Shown here piece by piece: positions 20,075 to 28,974 of a stretch of 64,000 nt of DNA. The notes below the pieces were generated by a model. That model made no database searches, was not told the origin of the DNA, and was given only the letters and a program-made list of their open reading frames with translations. A program made the position numbers and the translations under genes. The first letter of the stretch is position 1. Every line of letters starts with the position of its first letter. Source of the stretch: Pusillimonas sp. TS35 (GTDB taxonomy: Bacteria > Pseudomonadota > Gammaproteobacteria > Burkholderiales > Burkholderiaceae_B); contig NZ_WWER01000004.1 in the NCBI RefSeq assembly GCF_009857885.1, forward strand, positions 186,001 through 250,000, read 5' to 3'.

Positions 20075-20742
20075 GGCTGCTCCGCAAGCATGTAGCCGAT
20101 ACTGCGCACTGTGTGAATCAACTTTTGATCGAAAGGGGCATCGACCTTTGCGCGCAGGCGCTTGATCGCGACATCGACCACATTGGTGTCGCTGTCAAAA
20201 TTCATGTCCCAGACTTGAGAAGCGATGACAGAGCGCGGCAGCGCTTCCCCCTGCCGACGCAGTAGAAGGTGCAAAAGCATGAATTCCTTATTCGTCAGTA
20301 CGACGGTGACGCCGCCTCGCGTGACTTTACGTCGAATGGGGTCCAGCACCAGATCTGCCAGCCGTAGCGTCGTGGGCTCATGCGTGACGCCGCGCCGCAG
20401 CAGGGTCTGCACCCGTAAAACCAGCTCGGTAAAGGAAAATGGTTTGACCAGATAGTCATCGGCACCGAGCCGCAGGCCGCGGATGCGGTCCTCGACCTGG
20501 TCTCGCGCGGTGAGGAATATGACCGGCACGTCCGAAGACCGCCGTATCTCCGCCATGACCTGCCAGCCATCTCTTCCAGGCAGCATCACGTCCAGGATCA
20601 GCAGCTCATAGTGTTGCTCCCGGGCGAGATGCAGGCCGTCGATGCCGTTACGCGCCAGATCCACGTGGTGACCTGCCTCGGACAGGCCTTTCTGAAGATA
20701 GTTTCCCGTTTTTATATCGTCTTCAATGACGAGAATGGCCAT
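20071..20742 (-). CDS. OmpR-family response regulator, heavy-metal type (CusR/CopR-like)
   Basis: A 223-residue regulator. The receiver domain has the acidic pair Asp8/Asp9 and phospho-acceptor Asp51 ([14 protein letters not shown]). It is followed by a C-terminal winged-helix domain with the pattern [18 protein letters not shown] typical of the CusR/CopR/IrlR subgroup. It is encoded directly before its kinase with a 4-nt overlap and 51 nt after the HiPIP gene. A perfect ATGACAA-N2-TTGTCAT box, the known recognition sequence of this subgroup, lies upstream of the first gene of the set, which supports autoregulation of the whole cluster. Confidence 0.94.
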   Translation of the reverse strand: MAILVIEDDIKTGNYLQKGLSEAGHHVDLARNGIDGLHLAREQHYELLILDVMLPGRDGWQVMAEIRRSSDVPVIFLTARDQVEDRIRGLRLGADDYLVKPFSFTELVLRVQTLLRRGVTHEPTTLRLADLVLDPIRRKVTRGGVTVVLTNKEFMLLHLLLRRQGEALPRSVIASQVWDMNFDSDTNVVDVAIKRLRAKVDAPFDQKLIHTVRSIGYMLAEQP

Positions 20743-20793
20743 TTATAAGCCTCTGTCGCAAAAGGCTTATTTTATCAATCACGGGCTTGATCC

Positions 20794-21102
20794 CTAGCCG
20801 GCGGCATAGGCGAGGCACCATCCCTTGGGGCTAATCTCGCCCTCCACGACAAGACAGGTGCCGGGCGCGTCGGGTGTGGATCCCTGCGTGAAGTTGGCGC
20901 AGTTGGCGCAGAAGGATGAGCCGTCAGGGTGATCCTGATACTTCACTGCGGCTTTGCTGGCTTTGCCCGAAGACGCTGCTGCGGATGAGCGGGAGGCGCC
21001 CAGCAGCCCTGCGAGCGGGAGCGCCGCCATGGTGCCAGCGGTCAGGGCGAGTTTGCGCAAGGCCTGGCGTCGAGGGATGACGCGTGAGTGAGCACTTTTC
21101 AT
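20794..21102 (-). CDS. High-potential iron-sulfur protein (HiPIP), Tat-exported
   Basis: A 102-residue periplasmic electron carrier. The N-terminus has a twin-arginine signal (PRRQALRKLALTAGTMAALPLAG, Arg11/Arg12) and a likely cleavage after SSAAA. The four cluster ligands are Cys65, Cys68, Cys83 and Cys96 in the HiPIP pattern CxxC-x14-C-x12-C. The frame is open to 21150, but ATG 21102 has an AGGAAA Shine-Dalgarno and begins the Tat signal, so it is taken as the start. HiPIPs shuttle single electrons between periplasmic or membrane redox enzymes. Here it lies between a beta-propeller protein and a metal-type two-component system, an uncommon setting, and its redox partner is not encoded nearby. 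Confidence 0.92.
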   Translation of the reverse strand: MKSAHSRVIPRRQALRKLALTAGTMAALPLAGLLGASRSSAAASSGKASKAAVKYQDHPDGSSFCANCANFTQGSTPDAPGTCLVVEGEISPKGWCLAYAAG

Positions 21103-21168
21103 GAAGTGTTTCCTGTGTGCCGGCAGCAAGGTGACGCTGCGACGCTTCACCTTGGCGATCCGGGATGG

Positions 21169-22176
21169 TTAATCATTTCCCACAACGGAGATCCAGAAGG
21201 GCACGTCGCCCTTGGTGGGGACTTGCTTGACGACGTCCAGTGTGTTGGCGTCGATGACGGCGACCTCGTTGGTTCCGGTGATGGATGCGTATATCCATCG
21301 TCCATCGGCGCTGGCTCGCACGCCGTGCGGCCCCTGGCCGACATCGACACGTTTGATGACTTTCATGGTTGTTGGATCGATGACATCAACGAGGTGGTCC
21401 GCGATCGCGCCGGTGACCACATACTTGTTGCCAGGTGTGACGTCGATGCCACCGTGGCCACGGCCGACCGGTATGACCGCTTTCACGTGTTGCGATGCAA
21501 TGTCCACGGCAGCCACTTTACCGACGAAGTCGCGTACCCAGAGCGTCTTTTCATCTGACGAGAGATCAAGGTTGTGCGGGCCCTTGATGCCGGGTACGGG
21601 GATCTCGTTCACCTTCTTCAGTGAGGACATGTCCACCACCGCTACGCCAGTGCCTCCTTGCAGCGTGACATAAGCAGTTTGGCTGTCGCGTGTGAACCGA
21701 ACATTGTGGGGTGTTTTACCAACTGTGATCGTCTTGACCAGCTTTCTGGTTTTCAAGTCAATGACCGACACGGTATCTTCCCCGGCCGCCACAGCCATAC
21801 CCCAGCGTTGATCGGGGCTGATTGCGACGCCCTGAGGCACTTTGCCGATCTTGTAGGTTGCAAGCGTCTTGCCGGTCTGTGTGTCCACCAGATAAGACTC
21901 GGGCTGCTCCTTGCTGCTTACCATCAGCAGTTTGCCGTCGGCTGAAACAGCATCGTAATGCGCTTTAGGCAGACCATCCAGATTCCTGGAGGCGGCCATT
22001 TCTTCGACGGCATCGGCTTTGGTGAGGGTGGTATAGACGGGCTGCGGGAAAAGGTCGGCGGGTGTTGCAGCTTGCACGCACGACATGCCAGCAGAGAGCG
22101 CAAAGGCAAGGGCGAGGCGATACGCCGATTGGTGGTGGAAAACGGATATGGCTTGATGGTGCGTGTTCAATGTCAT
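21169..22176 (-). CDS. Secreted YncE-like beta-propeller protein (YVTN repeats)
   Basis: A 335-residue protein with a long N-terminal signal peptide (about 1-36, cleavage near VQAA). It then has at least six propeller blades of about 42 residues with recurring motifs such as VPQGVAISPDQRWG, TPHNVRFTRDSQTAYVT, GPHNLDLSSDEKTLWV, GHGGIDVTPGNKYVV and GPHGVRASADGRWIYAS. It belongs to the YncE/YVTN family of periplasmic seven-bladed propellers, whose members bind DNA, metals or surface polymers; no enzymatic motif is seen. A good CAGGAG ribosome-binding site precedes the ATG. It is the first gene of a minus-strand set with HiPIP, response regulator and kinase, and is therefore the likely main output of that regulator. 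Confidence 0.88.
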   Translation of the reverse strand: MTLNTHHQAISVFHHQSAYRLALAFALSAGMSCVQAATPADLFPQPVYTTLTKADAVEEMAASRNLDGLPKAHYDAVSADGKLLMVSSKEQPESYLVDTQTGKTLATYKIGKVPQGVAISPDQRWGMAVAAGEDTVSVIDLKTRKLVKTITVGKTPHNVRFTRDSQTAYVTLQGGTGVAVVDMSSLKKVNEIPVPGIKGPHNLDLSSDEKTLWVRDFVGKVAAVDIASQHVKAVIPVGRGHGGIDVTPGNKYVVTGAIADHLVDVIDPTTMKVIKRVDVGQGPHGVRASADGRWIYASITGTNEVAVIDANTLDVVKQVPTKGDVPFWISVVGND

Positions 22177-22278
22177 CGTGGCTCCTGAGAATGATTGAGC
22201 GCGACGCGTTCAACTGGATCAGTCGTGAGTCGTGCCTGGTATCCTAGGGTTCGGGTTCTGTCGGCAGCATGGCATTCC

Positions 22279-22296
22279 CATGACAAAATTGTCATG
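22279..22296. promoter_or_regulatory. Cus/Cop-type operator upstream of the beta-propeller-HiPIP-RR-HK set
   Basis: The sequence is CATGACAA-AA-TTGTCATG, a perfect 18-bp palindrome. It contains ATGACAA-N2-TTGTCAT, the established binding sequence of CusR/CopR response regulators. It is 103 bp upstream of the propeller start. Read on the minus strand, a TAGGAT -10-like hexamer lies at 22241-22246, about 33 bp downstream of the box. The divergent gor gene starts at 22445, so an effect on gor is also possible. Confidence 0.85.
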
Positions 22297-22444
22297 AAAG
22301 TGTGGCCATCGCAGCCAGTTGCCTGTTTCCCAGGTGGTAGGTAGCAACATCCTCGCGCCGCAAAGGTAGAGGCATAGGCTCGCGCTGCGGGGATCGAGCC
22401 TGTGCGGTAAAGTGCTAGCTGATCTCGCATTAAGGTAAACCTCG

Positions 22445-23794
22445 ATGAAACATTACGATTACATCGCCATCGGCGGCGGCAGCGGCGGCATTGCCTCGGT
22501 AAATCGCGCGGCCATGTACGGCAAGCGTTGCGCGTTGATTGAAGCGGGGGAGATCGGCGGCACCTGTGTCAACGTGGGCTGTGTGCCTAAGAAGGTGATG
22601 TGGCATGCCGCGCAGGTGGCCGAAGCTATCCGCCACTACGGCCCCGACTACGGTTTCGACACAACGGTGAATCGCTTCGACTGGGCCACACTGGTGCGGA
22701 ACCGCAGCGCCTATATCGACCGCATCCACACCTCGTATGAAACAGGGCTGGACAAAAACAAGGTGGACGTGATCCGCGGCTTTGCTCGCTTTGTGGATGC
22801 ACACACCCTTGACGTGGACGGCCAGCGGATGACGGCCGACCATATTCTCGTCGCCACGGGCGGCCGTCCTGTACGCCCTGATATCCCCGGCGCGGAGCAC
22901 GGGTTGGATTCCGACGGCTTTTTCGCGCTGCAGGAAATGCCCCGGCGCGTGGCCGTGGTGGGCGCAGGTTATATCGCTGTCGAACTGGCCGGCGTATTGA
23001 GTGCGCTGGGCGCGCAAACGCATCTGTTCGTGCGCAAACACGCGCCGCTGCGCAACTTCGACCCGCTGGTGCGCGACACGTTGGTGGAGATCATGCAGGC
23101 CGAGGGGCTTACGCTGCACACCCAGGCGACGCCCAAGGCCGTCACCAAGAACACGGATGGCAGCCTGACGCTGCAGTTCGAGGACGGCGAGCGCCATACT
23201 ACGGACAGTATCATCTGGGCGATCGGCCGCGCACCGCATACCGCCGACCTGAACCTCGCGGCGGCCGGCGTCGTGACGAATGATCGCGGCTATATAACGG
23301 TGGATAAATACCAGAACACCGGCGTGTCCGGCATCTACGCCGTGGGTGATGTCACTGGTCAGGCTGAGCTCACGCCTGTGGCCGTGGCCGCCGGGCGGCG
23401 GCTATCGGAGCGCCTGTTCAACAACAAGCCCGATGAGCACCTCGACTACGGCAACATCCCTACCGTGGTGTTCAGCCATCCGCCCATCGGCACCGTGGGC
23501 CTTACCGAACCCGAGGCGCGCGAACAACACGGCGATGCCGCGGTCAAGGTTTATCAGTCGTCGTTCACCGCCATGTATACGGCCGTGACGCAGCACCGCC
23601 AGCCAGCGCGCATGAAGCTCGTCTGTGTGGGGCCCGAGGAAAAAATCGTTGGCATCCATGGCATCGGCTACGGCATGGATGAAATCCTGCAGGGCTTTGC
23701 CGTTGCGCTGAAAATGGGGGCCACCAAGCGCGACTTCGACAACACTGTGGCCATCCACCCCACGGCAGCAGAAGAGTTCGTAACGATGCGATAG
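22445..23794 (+). CDS. gor: Glutathione-disulfide reductase
   Basis: A 449-residue FAD/NADPH disulfide reductase. The FAD motif IGGGSGG is at 9-15, and the redox-active pair Cys41/Cys46 is in [13 protein letters not shown]. The NADPH Rossmann motif [13 protein letters not shown] is followed by an arginine-bearing segment ([12 protein letters not shown]) consistent with NADPH preference. [10 protein letters not shown] and the catalytic histidine in [14 protein letters not shown] close the protein. The PKKVMWHAA segment after the CxxxxC distinguishes glutathione reductase from trypanothione or mercuric reductases. It is divergent from the metal-regulated beta-propeller operon and convergent with the polyphosphate kinase gene. 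Confidence 0.95.
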   Translation: MKHYDYIAIGGGSGGIASVNRAAMYGKRCALIEAGEIGGTCVNVGCVPKKVMWHAAQVAEAIRHYGPDYGFDTTVNRFDWATLVRNRSAYIDRIHTSYETGLDKNKVDVIRGFARFVDAHTLDVDGQRMTADHILVATGGRPVRPDIPGAEHGLDSDGFFALQEMPRRVAVVGAGYIAVELAGVLSALGAQTHLFVRKHAPLRNFDPLVRDTLVEIMQAEGLTLHTQATPKAVTKNTDGSLTLQFEDGERHTTDSIIWAIGRAPHTADLNLAAAGVVTNDRGYITVDKYQNTGVSGIYAVGDVTGQAELTPVAVAAGRRLSERLFNNKPDEHLDYGNIPTVVFSHPPIGTVGLTEPEAREQHGDAAVKVYQSSFTAMYTAVTQHRQPARMKLVCVGPEEKIVGIHGIGYGMDEILQGFAVALKMGATKRDFDNTVAIHPTAAEEFVTMR

Positions 23795-23843
23795 GCGGTG
23801 CTCCTGGCGCGGTTTTGCCTGGCGACCAGCGCGTATGCCGGTT

Positions 23844-25523
23844 TCAGCGCAAGCCCTGGAGCGCCTCCGCAATCACCGCCAGCACCTGCAGGCGCGCCGC
23901 CTTCTTGTCGTCGGACTGGATCACATGCCAGGGCGCATGCTCGGTGCAGGTGCGCACGAGCATGTCGCGGCGGGCGTTCTGGTAGGCGTTCCATTTGGCG
24001 CGGTTGCGCCAGTCGTCGGGGGTGATCTTGAACGACTTGAAGGGGGATTTTTCGCGCTCGTGGAAACGCTGAAGCTGTACGTCTTTGGAAACGTCGAGCC
24101 AAAACTTGAGCACCAGGGCGCCGCTTTCGGCTAGCTGAAGCTCGAAGTCGTTTATTTCATCGTAGGCGCGATCGATCGCGTGCACGGTGGCGAGTTTTTC
24201 GACGCGTTCGACCAGGACTCGGCCGTACCAGGAACGATCGAAGATGGCGGCCTTGCCCACGGCGGGCAGATGGCGCCAGAAGCGCCACAGATAGGGGCGG
24301 GCCCGTTCTTCATCCGTGGGTGCTGAAATGGGATGCACGTCGTAATCGCGTACGTCCAGCGCCGCCGTGACGCGCCGGATGGTGCCGCCTTTTCCGGCGG
24401 CGTCCTGGCCTTCGAAGACCAGAACCATAGAATGATGCGCGAATGCCTTGCGGCGTGTGGCGCGGGCGATGCTGGCCTGCAGCGCGGCGAGCCGCTTGTC
24501 GTAGTCATTATTCTTGCCGTTAGTGCCCCTTTCTCCGTTGCCATCCTCGCTGGTGCTGGCCTTGGTGGTTGTGTTGTCGTTCTTGCCGGCATCGCGGCTT
24601 TCGTTCTTGCCGCTTCCCTTGCCGCCGCGCCTTGCCCCATTATGCGCTTTCGCCTTGATGGTTGCTTTGGCCTTGTGGGTGGCCGCCGCTCGGCCAACTA
24701 CCGCGCGGGCGCCCACCGCTTTCTCTTCATTGCCGATGCCGGTGTCGTTCATGCCTTCATCGGGGGACACCGGCAGCAGCAGGGCGGGTAATGGCGCATC
24801 CGCGTGCACATTGCTGGCCAGCCCCTGCTCCATGGCGGCAAGAATCGCCTTGGCAGTGCAGTGCGTGCGCATATTGGGGTCGGCACTCGGGATGATGATC
24901 CAGGGGGCGTGCTGACGGTGTGTTTGCGTAATCACCAGTTCACCCGCATTGCGCAGCCGCTTGAATAGTTTGTGCACACGCAGGTCCGCCTTGCTGACGC
25001 GCCAGGCGGTTTCCGGATCGCGGAGCATGTTTTCCGCGCGTGTTTGCTGCGCATCACGCGACAGGTGGAACCACAGCTTGAGTACCTGCACCTGTTCGGC
25101 CGCAAGCATGGCCTCAAAGCGGTTGACCAGCCGGGCATATGCAGCGATGGACCCCGAGTCTGGATTTTTGCCTGCGGCTTCTTTCAGCAACGCGTAATAC
25201 CATGAGCCGAAGACCACGCCAGTCTGCCCGTGGCCCGGCAGGTCGCGCCAATAGCGCCAGAGGCTGGGCCGCATAGCGTCTTGCGCCGTGGGGCCATCGT
25301 AGGCAAGTGTATGGACATGGCGCGGATCCAGCCAGGTGTTGAGCAGGTTAATGGTGGAACCTTTGCCTGCGCCGTCTATGCCCGCGAGTACCACCAGCAG
25401 CGTCTGCCGTCCTTCCTTCAGGCGCCGGTATTGTTGCTGCAGCAGGGCAATCCGCAGTTCGGTTTCCTGGGGCGCTGCCACATCATCCGCAAGCGTCGGG
25501 TCGGTTTCCGCGTACTGGAACAT
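23844..25523 (-). CDS. Polyphosphate:AMP phosphotransferase (two-domain PPK2, class II)
   Basis: A 559-residue protein with two PPK2 kinase folds. Domain 1 (about 25-240) carries Walker A GIDGAGKGST at 48-57 and a lid-like DAMRPSLWRYWRDLPGHGQ. Domain 2 (about 345-559) has EGQDAAGKGGT at about 371 and the parallel ARPYLWRFWRHLPAVGK and DRSWYGRVLVERVE. Two-domain PPK2s (PAP) phosphorylate AMP to ADP with polyphosphate. The two domains are joined by an approximately 100-residue stretch (about 245-345) dominated by Lys, Ala, Gly, Asn and Ser, longer than I expect for the family (about 500 residues in Pseudomonas). The start is preceded by no strong Shine-Dalgarno. Confidence 0.88.
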   Translation of the reverse strand: MFQYAETDPTLADDVAAPQETELRIALLQQQYRRLKEGRQTLLVVLAGIDGAGKGSTINLLNTWLDPRHVHTLAYDGPTAQDAMRPSLWRYWRDLPGHGQTGVVFGSWYYALLKEAAGKNPDSGSIAAYARLVNRFEAMLAAEQVQVLKLWFHLSRDAQQTRAENMLRDPETAWRVSKADLRVHKLFKRLRNAGELVITQTHRQHAPWIIIPSADPNMRTHCTAKAILAAMEQGLASNVHADAPLPALLLPVSPDEGMNDTGIGNEEKAVGARAVVGRAAATHKAKATIKAKAHNGARRGGKGSGKNESRDAGKNDNTTTKASTSEDGNGERGTNGKNNDYDKRLAALQASIARATRRKAFAHHSMVLVFEGQDAAGKGGTIRRVTAALDVRDYDVHPISAPTDEERARPYLWRFWRHLPAVGKAAIFDRSWYGRVLVERVEKLATVHAIDRAYDEINDFELQLAESGALVLKFWLDVSKDVQLQRFHEREKSPFKSFKITPDDWRNRAKWNAYQNARRDMLVRTCTEHAPWHVIQSDDKKAARLQVLAVIAEALQGLR

Positions 25524-25551
25524 GGATGTGCCTCTATATTGTTTTCAGGCT

Positions 25552-25941
25552 TCAGTATTCGCCTCGGCGCACGCGGTCGATATCGCGACGATCGCGTTTA
25601 GTGGGCCGGCCGCTGGCAAGCGCCTGCGCTGGCTCCGGCGCAAGCCGGCGGTTTTCCGCCGCCTTCTCGCGCAAGGCGATGCTTTCGGGGGTTTCGCGAT
25701 AGAGCTGCTGCGCGACAGGCGCCGGGCCGCGCACCTGGCTGAGCGCGGCCACCTGAACGGTAGTCGTGACATCGCCGCGCCGCACGCTGACGATATCGCC
25801 GGGCCGGATTTCGCGGGCAGGCTTGGCAAGCTGCTGGTTGACCTGCACCCGTCCCTTGCCGATTTCGTGGGCGCCCAGGCTGCGCGTTTTGTAGAAACGG
25901 GCAGCCCAGAGCCATTTATCGAGGCGCATCTGCTCTGGCAT
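25552..25941 (-). CDS. RNA-binding S4 domain protein (Hsp15/HslR-like)
   Basis: A 129-residue basic protein. The S4 domain starts at MRLDKWLWAARFYKTRSLGAHEIGKGRVQVN and continues with IRPGDIVSVRRG, the pattern of Hsp15, which binds stalled 50S subunits carrying nascent chains. A charged C-terminal tail rich in Arg/Asp/Lys (GRPTKRDRRDIDRVRRGEY) follows. The frame is open to 26052, but the family N-terminus favours ATG 25941 or ATG 25929. It is 28 nt upstream of the polyphosphate:AMP phosphotransferase gene on the same strand and may be co-transcribed with it. Confidence 0.85.
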   Translation of the reverse strand: MPEQMRLDKWLWAARFYKTRSLGAHEIGKGRVQVNQQLAKPAREIRPGDIVSVRRGDVTTTVQVAALSQVRGPAPVAQQLYRETPESIALREKAAENRRLAPEPAQALASGRPTKRDRRDIDRVRRGEY

Positions 25942-26229
25942 GGTCTGTATGGCTTCCGTAAAGCATTGAAGCGGCTGTGCGCGCCATGGCGGCGTGTTTG
26001 TGGGCGCACACACCATCACGCGCGTCATGGTCGCGGGTATGCAAAGCATCATAGCACCGGCCCGCGCGTGGCGACCGTGCGTTCATTTTTATTGAACACC
26101 TATGGAGTGATGGCTCATGGCGCGGGGGCCGCGTGTGCACTTATAGTCGCCCCCTGAGCGCCGGGTGGGCGATTCGCGCCTGCTCGCGATCCGTTTCAGT
26201 GCGACCTGTATGGGTTGAGGAGCTATTCA

Positions 26230-27207
26230 ATGAGAACGATAAACCACATCGGCGGCGCATTGCTCGCCGCCTGTGTCATGCTGTCCGCCGGGTCGGCCGC
26301 CGCGCAGTCTTTTCCCGCCGACAAACCCATCAGCGTAGTGGTCGGCTTCGTGGCGGGCGGTGCAGCCGATTCTGCCACGCGGCTCATCGCCAGCAAGCTG
26401 GCCGAGAACACCGGCCTGAACATTGCTGTGCTTAACAAGCCCGGTGCAGGCGGCAACATTGCTCACCAGTACGTTGCAGGCCAACCAGCGGACGGCACCA
26501 CCTTGCTGCTGGGCTCTGTGGGGCCGCTCACCATCTCCCCGCACCTGATGAACCTGCCCTATGATCCATTCAGGGATTTGGCGCCGGTATCGGGCGGCGT
26601 GCATTTTCCTAATGTGTTGGTGGTTCATAAAGCCGCCGGCGTCAAGACATTCAAAGAATTCATTGAGCTGGCGAAAGGCAGCCCGGAGAAAGCGGATTTC
26701 GCCTCCTCTGGTTTTGGCTCTGCGTCCCATATGGCCGGCGAATTGCTCAACCTTTATGCAAAGGTGAATATGGTGCACGTACCCTACAAGGGTGGTGCCC
26801 AGGCTATGCAGGACCTGATCGGCGAGCGCGTTACTTCATATTTTTCCGCCCCGCCCACTGCCATGCCTTATGTGGACTCCGGCAAGCTGGTTCCGTTGGC
26901 CACGACCGGGCTGAAGCGCCCGTCGTACCTTCCGGATGTCCCGACGGTTGCGGAATCGGGCTATCCGGGTTTCGAGGCCCTGAACTGGTACTCCTTCATG
27001 GCGCCCGGTAAAACGCCGGAGCCTATTCTCGACCGGTGGAATGCTGAGATCGTCAAGGTGTTGAACGACGCTCAGGTCAAGCAGTCGCTGGACAAGCTGG
27101 GCCTGACCCCGCACCCCACCACCCGCAAGGAATTCGCCGAGTTCATGCACGCCGAATATGGCAAATGGGGCAAGATCATCAAAGAGCGCAAAATCACCAA
27201 GGAATAA
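26230..27207 (+). CDS. Bug-family tripartite tricarboxylate transporter substrate-binding protein
   Basis: A 325-residue periplasmic receptor. The signal peptide ends near GSAAAQS, followed by the Bug hallmarks: PISVVVGFVAGGAADSATR near the N-terminus, NKPGAGGNIAHQYVA, the substrate-domain segment FASSGFGSASHMAGELL, and HVPYKGGAQAMQDL. Bug proteins bind organic acids, amides or similar small molecules and normally deliver them to TctA/TctB membrane partners, absent from this window. ATG 26230 is preceded by GAGGAG at 26216-26221. An intrinsic terminator follows, and the M20 amidohydrolase gene starts about 300 bp downstream, suggesting related substrates. Confidence 0.93.
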   Translation: MRTINHIGGALLAACVMLSAGSAAAQSFPADKPISVVVGFVAGGAADSATRLIASKLAENTGLNIAVLNKPGAGGNIAHQYVAGQPADGTTLLLGSVGPLTISPHLMNLPYDPFRDLAPVSGGVHFPNVLVVHKAAGVKTFKEFIELAKGSPEKADFASSGFGSASHMAGELLNLYAKVNMVHVPYKGGAQAMQDLIGERVTSYFSAPPTAMPYVDSGKLVPLATTGLKRPSYLPDVPTVAESGYPGFEALNWYSFMAPGKTPEPILDRWNAEIVKVLNDAQVKQSLDKLGLTPHPTTRKEFAEFMHAEYGKWGKIIKERKITKE

Positions 27208-27240
27208 GCCTCGCAGGCCCGGCATTCCGCATGACGTACA

Positions 27241-27282
27241 CGCCCCGCACGCTGGATGGCAAGCCAGCCTGCAGGGCGTTTT
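27241..27282 (+). terminator. Intrinsic terminator after the first Bug gene
   Basis: CGCCCCGCACGCTGG and CCAGCCTGCAGGGCG pair at 13 of 15 positions around an 8-nt loop and are followed by TTTT. It sits 34 nt after the Bug stop. The rest of the 298-nt gap to the next start (27208-27505) shows no further gene or clear element apart from a purine-rich ribosome-binding site at its end. Confidence 0.85.
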
Positions 27283-27505
27283 GCCGTACGGCGCCAGCGG
27301 TGGCTGCGGGCCTGCCATGCAAGCCTAACGGATGCGAACGGCAGCGGTACTGCTGGTCGCCGCGCCGCAGCGTGGACTCATGGACAGGCATGTTTTGGCA
27401 CTAGAGCCCAGTGCCTCCGGGGATTAGCATGCGTGCAACAGGGTGAATAGCATGCATGGCGTGAACAATCATAACTGGCGCGCCATACGGACCAGGGGGA
27501 GGGTG

Positions 27506-28738
27506 ATGGTGGAGACATTGCAGATCAATGGTGAGCGCCTGTGGCGCAGTCTGATGGACTTGGCCGAAATCGGCGCCACACCTGTTGGTGGTGTGAATAG
27601 GCAGGCGTTGACAGCAGAAGACGCGCGCGGCCGCCGGTTGTTCTCCGATTGGTGTCGCACGGCAGGCTGCACCATGCACACCGATGCCATCGGCAATCTG
27701 GTCGCCCGTTTGCCGGGGCGGCAGCCCGGATTGCCGGCCATCATGATAGGCAGCCACCTGGATACCCAGCCTACAGGCGGCAAGTTCGACGGTGCCTACG
27801 GCGTGATGGCGGGGCTCGAAGTGTTGCGCACCCTGGCCGATGCCGGCGTGCGCCCGCTGCGCACCATTGAGTTGGCCGCGTGGACGAATGAAGAGGGTAC
27901 TCGTTTTACGCCATCCATGATGGGGTCGGCTGTTTATGCGGGCTTGATGCCGCTGGCGGCGGCCCTGGCAACACAGGATGCTGATGGTGTCAGCGTTGCA
28001 CAGGCGCTTGCCGGCCTGGATGATGGTTTGTCCGCGCAATGCCTGCCGCGCCCAGCCGCTTATTTCGAGGCCCATATCGAACAGGGGCCAGTGCTTGAGG
28101 CGGCGGATTGTGTCATTGGCATTGTCACTGCCGCGCAAGGGCAGTGCTGGTACAGGCTGACCTTTACCGGCAAAGCCGCGCACGCCGGCAGTACGCCGAT
28201 GGGCATGCGTGCGGATGCCCTTGCCGCGGCTGCTCTGGCTATCACGGCCTTGAACCGCATCGGGCGTGATCACCCTCCGGGCGTTGCCACGGCGGGTCGT
28301 ATGGTTGTGCACCCCAACAGTCCCAATGTCATTCCTGATTCGGTGGTTATGACGGCCGAGATGCGCCATCCCGATGACCGAGTCAGGGCTGCGATGGAGG
28401 AAGCCTTCCTCGCGGCAGTCCGAGAGGCGGCGCGGGTGCACGGTGTGCAGGTGGATGTAGGCAAGGTGCTGGATCAGCCCGCGGCGCCTTTCGACGCCGG
28501 ATGCGTTAATGCTGTAGCCGAGGCCGCGCGGGCCGCTGGCTATGCCAGTATGGAGATTGTCAGCGGTGCTGCCCACGATGCGGTTGCCATGTCCCGCATC
28601 GTCCCGGCCGGCATGATTTTCGTGCCATGCGCCGGCGGCGTCAGCCACAACGAGCTGGAAAGCGCCGAACCGGCCGATCTGGCGGCAGGCTGCCAGGTGT
28701 TGCTGGACTGTGTGCGTGTCTACGCGGAGAAACCCTAA
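27506..28738 (+). CDS. M20-family amidohydrolase (N-carbamoyl-amino acid hydrolase / allantoate amidohydrolase type)
   Basis: A 410-residue binuclear-metal hydrolase. Metal and catalytic residues visible are His84-x-Asp86 (GSHLDTQPTGGKFDG), the bridging Asp95, the catalytic pair Glu129/Glu130 (WTNEEGTRF), His190 (HIEQGP) and a late histidine in SGAAHDA. The HIEQGPVLE segment and GKAAHAGSTPM are typical of the hydantoinase/carbamoylase branch, which splits ureido or N-carbamoyl bonds in allantoate, ureidoglycolate or N-carbamoyl amino acids; the substrate here is not decided. The frame is open from 27443, but ATG 27506 has a strong AGGGGGAGG immediately upstream and gives the normal N-terminus. 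Confidence 0.9.
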   Translation: MVETLQINGERLWRSLMDLAEIGATPVGGVNRQALTAEDARGRRLFSDWCRTAGCTMHTDAIGNLVARLPGRQPGLPAIMIGSHLDTQPTGGKFDGAYGVMAGLEVLRTLADAGVRPLRTIELAAWTNEEGTRFTPSMMGSAVYAGLMPLAAALATQDADGVSVAQALAGLDDGLSAQCLPRPAAYFEAHIEQGPVLEAADCVIGIVTAAQGQCWYRLTFTGKAAHAGSTPMGMRADALAAAALAITALNRIGRDHPPGVATAGRMVVHPNSPNVIPDSVVMTAEMRHPDDRVRAAMEEAFLAAVREAARVHGVQVDVGKVLDQPAAPFDAGCVNAVAEAARAAGYASMEIVSGAAHDAVAMSRIVPAGMIFVPCAGGVSHNELESAEPADLAAGCQVLLDCVRVYAEKP

Positions 28739-28770
28739 AATCCAGCTTGATGGGGCTACCACCGAACCCT

Positions 28771-28874
28771 AGGCATTTACCCTGACCGTTGTCCTCGCTC
28801 TCCCTCTTGCGGGCAAAACTGGCCTCATCGAAAGGCGGGGCCTGGACCTATTGAGGGCAAATTCTCCGATGCTA
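28771..28874 (+). promoter_or_regulatory. Conserved leader element, copy A (candidate structured RNA)
   Basis: Blocks shared with copy B, in order: AGGCATTTACCCT (28771-28783), a 35-nt variable segment that can form a stem TTGTCC/GGGCAA (28789-28794 with 28811-28816), CTGGCCTCA (28819-28827), GAAAGGCGG (28830-28838), gc-TGG-CCTA ending at 28850, and ATGCTA (28869-28874). The first and last blocks can pair (GGCAT with ATGCT), closing a junction. It lies 100 nt upstream of the first binding-protein gene. Confidence 0.55.
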
Positions 28875-28974
28875 ATGTCGTTCGCACACGCAAGGCGCCG
28901 CGTATCCCAAGCGGCAGGCGTCGTGTGGTGATGCTGATGAACTCGTTCATTCTATTTATTCAAAGAGGAGCAGC

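Noticed and set aside
27401-28762. A 453-codon minus-strand frame opposite the M20 amidohydrolase
   Set aside because: It is antisense to a gene with clear metal-binding motifs, has no ribosome-binding site and shows no family resemblance.
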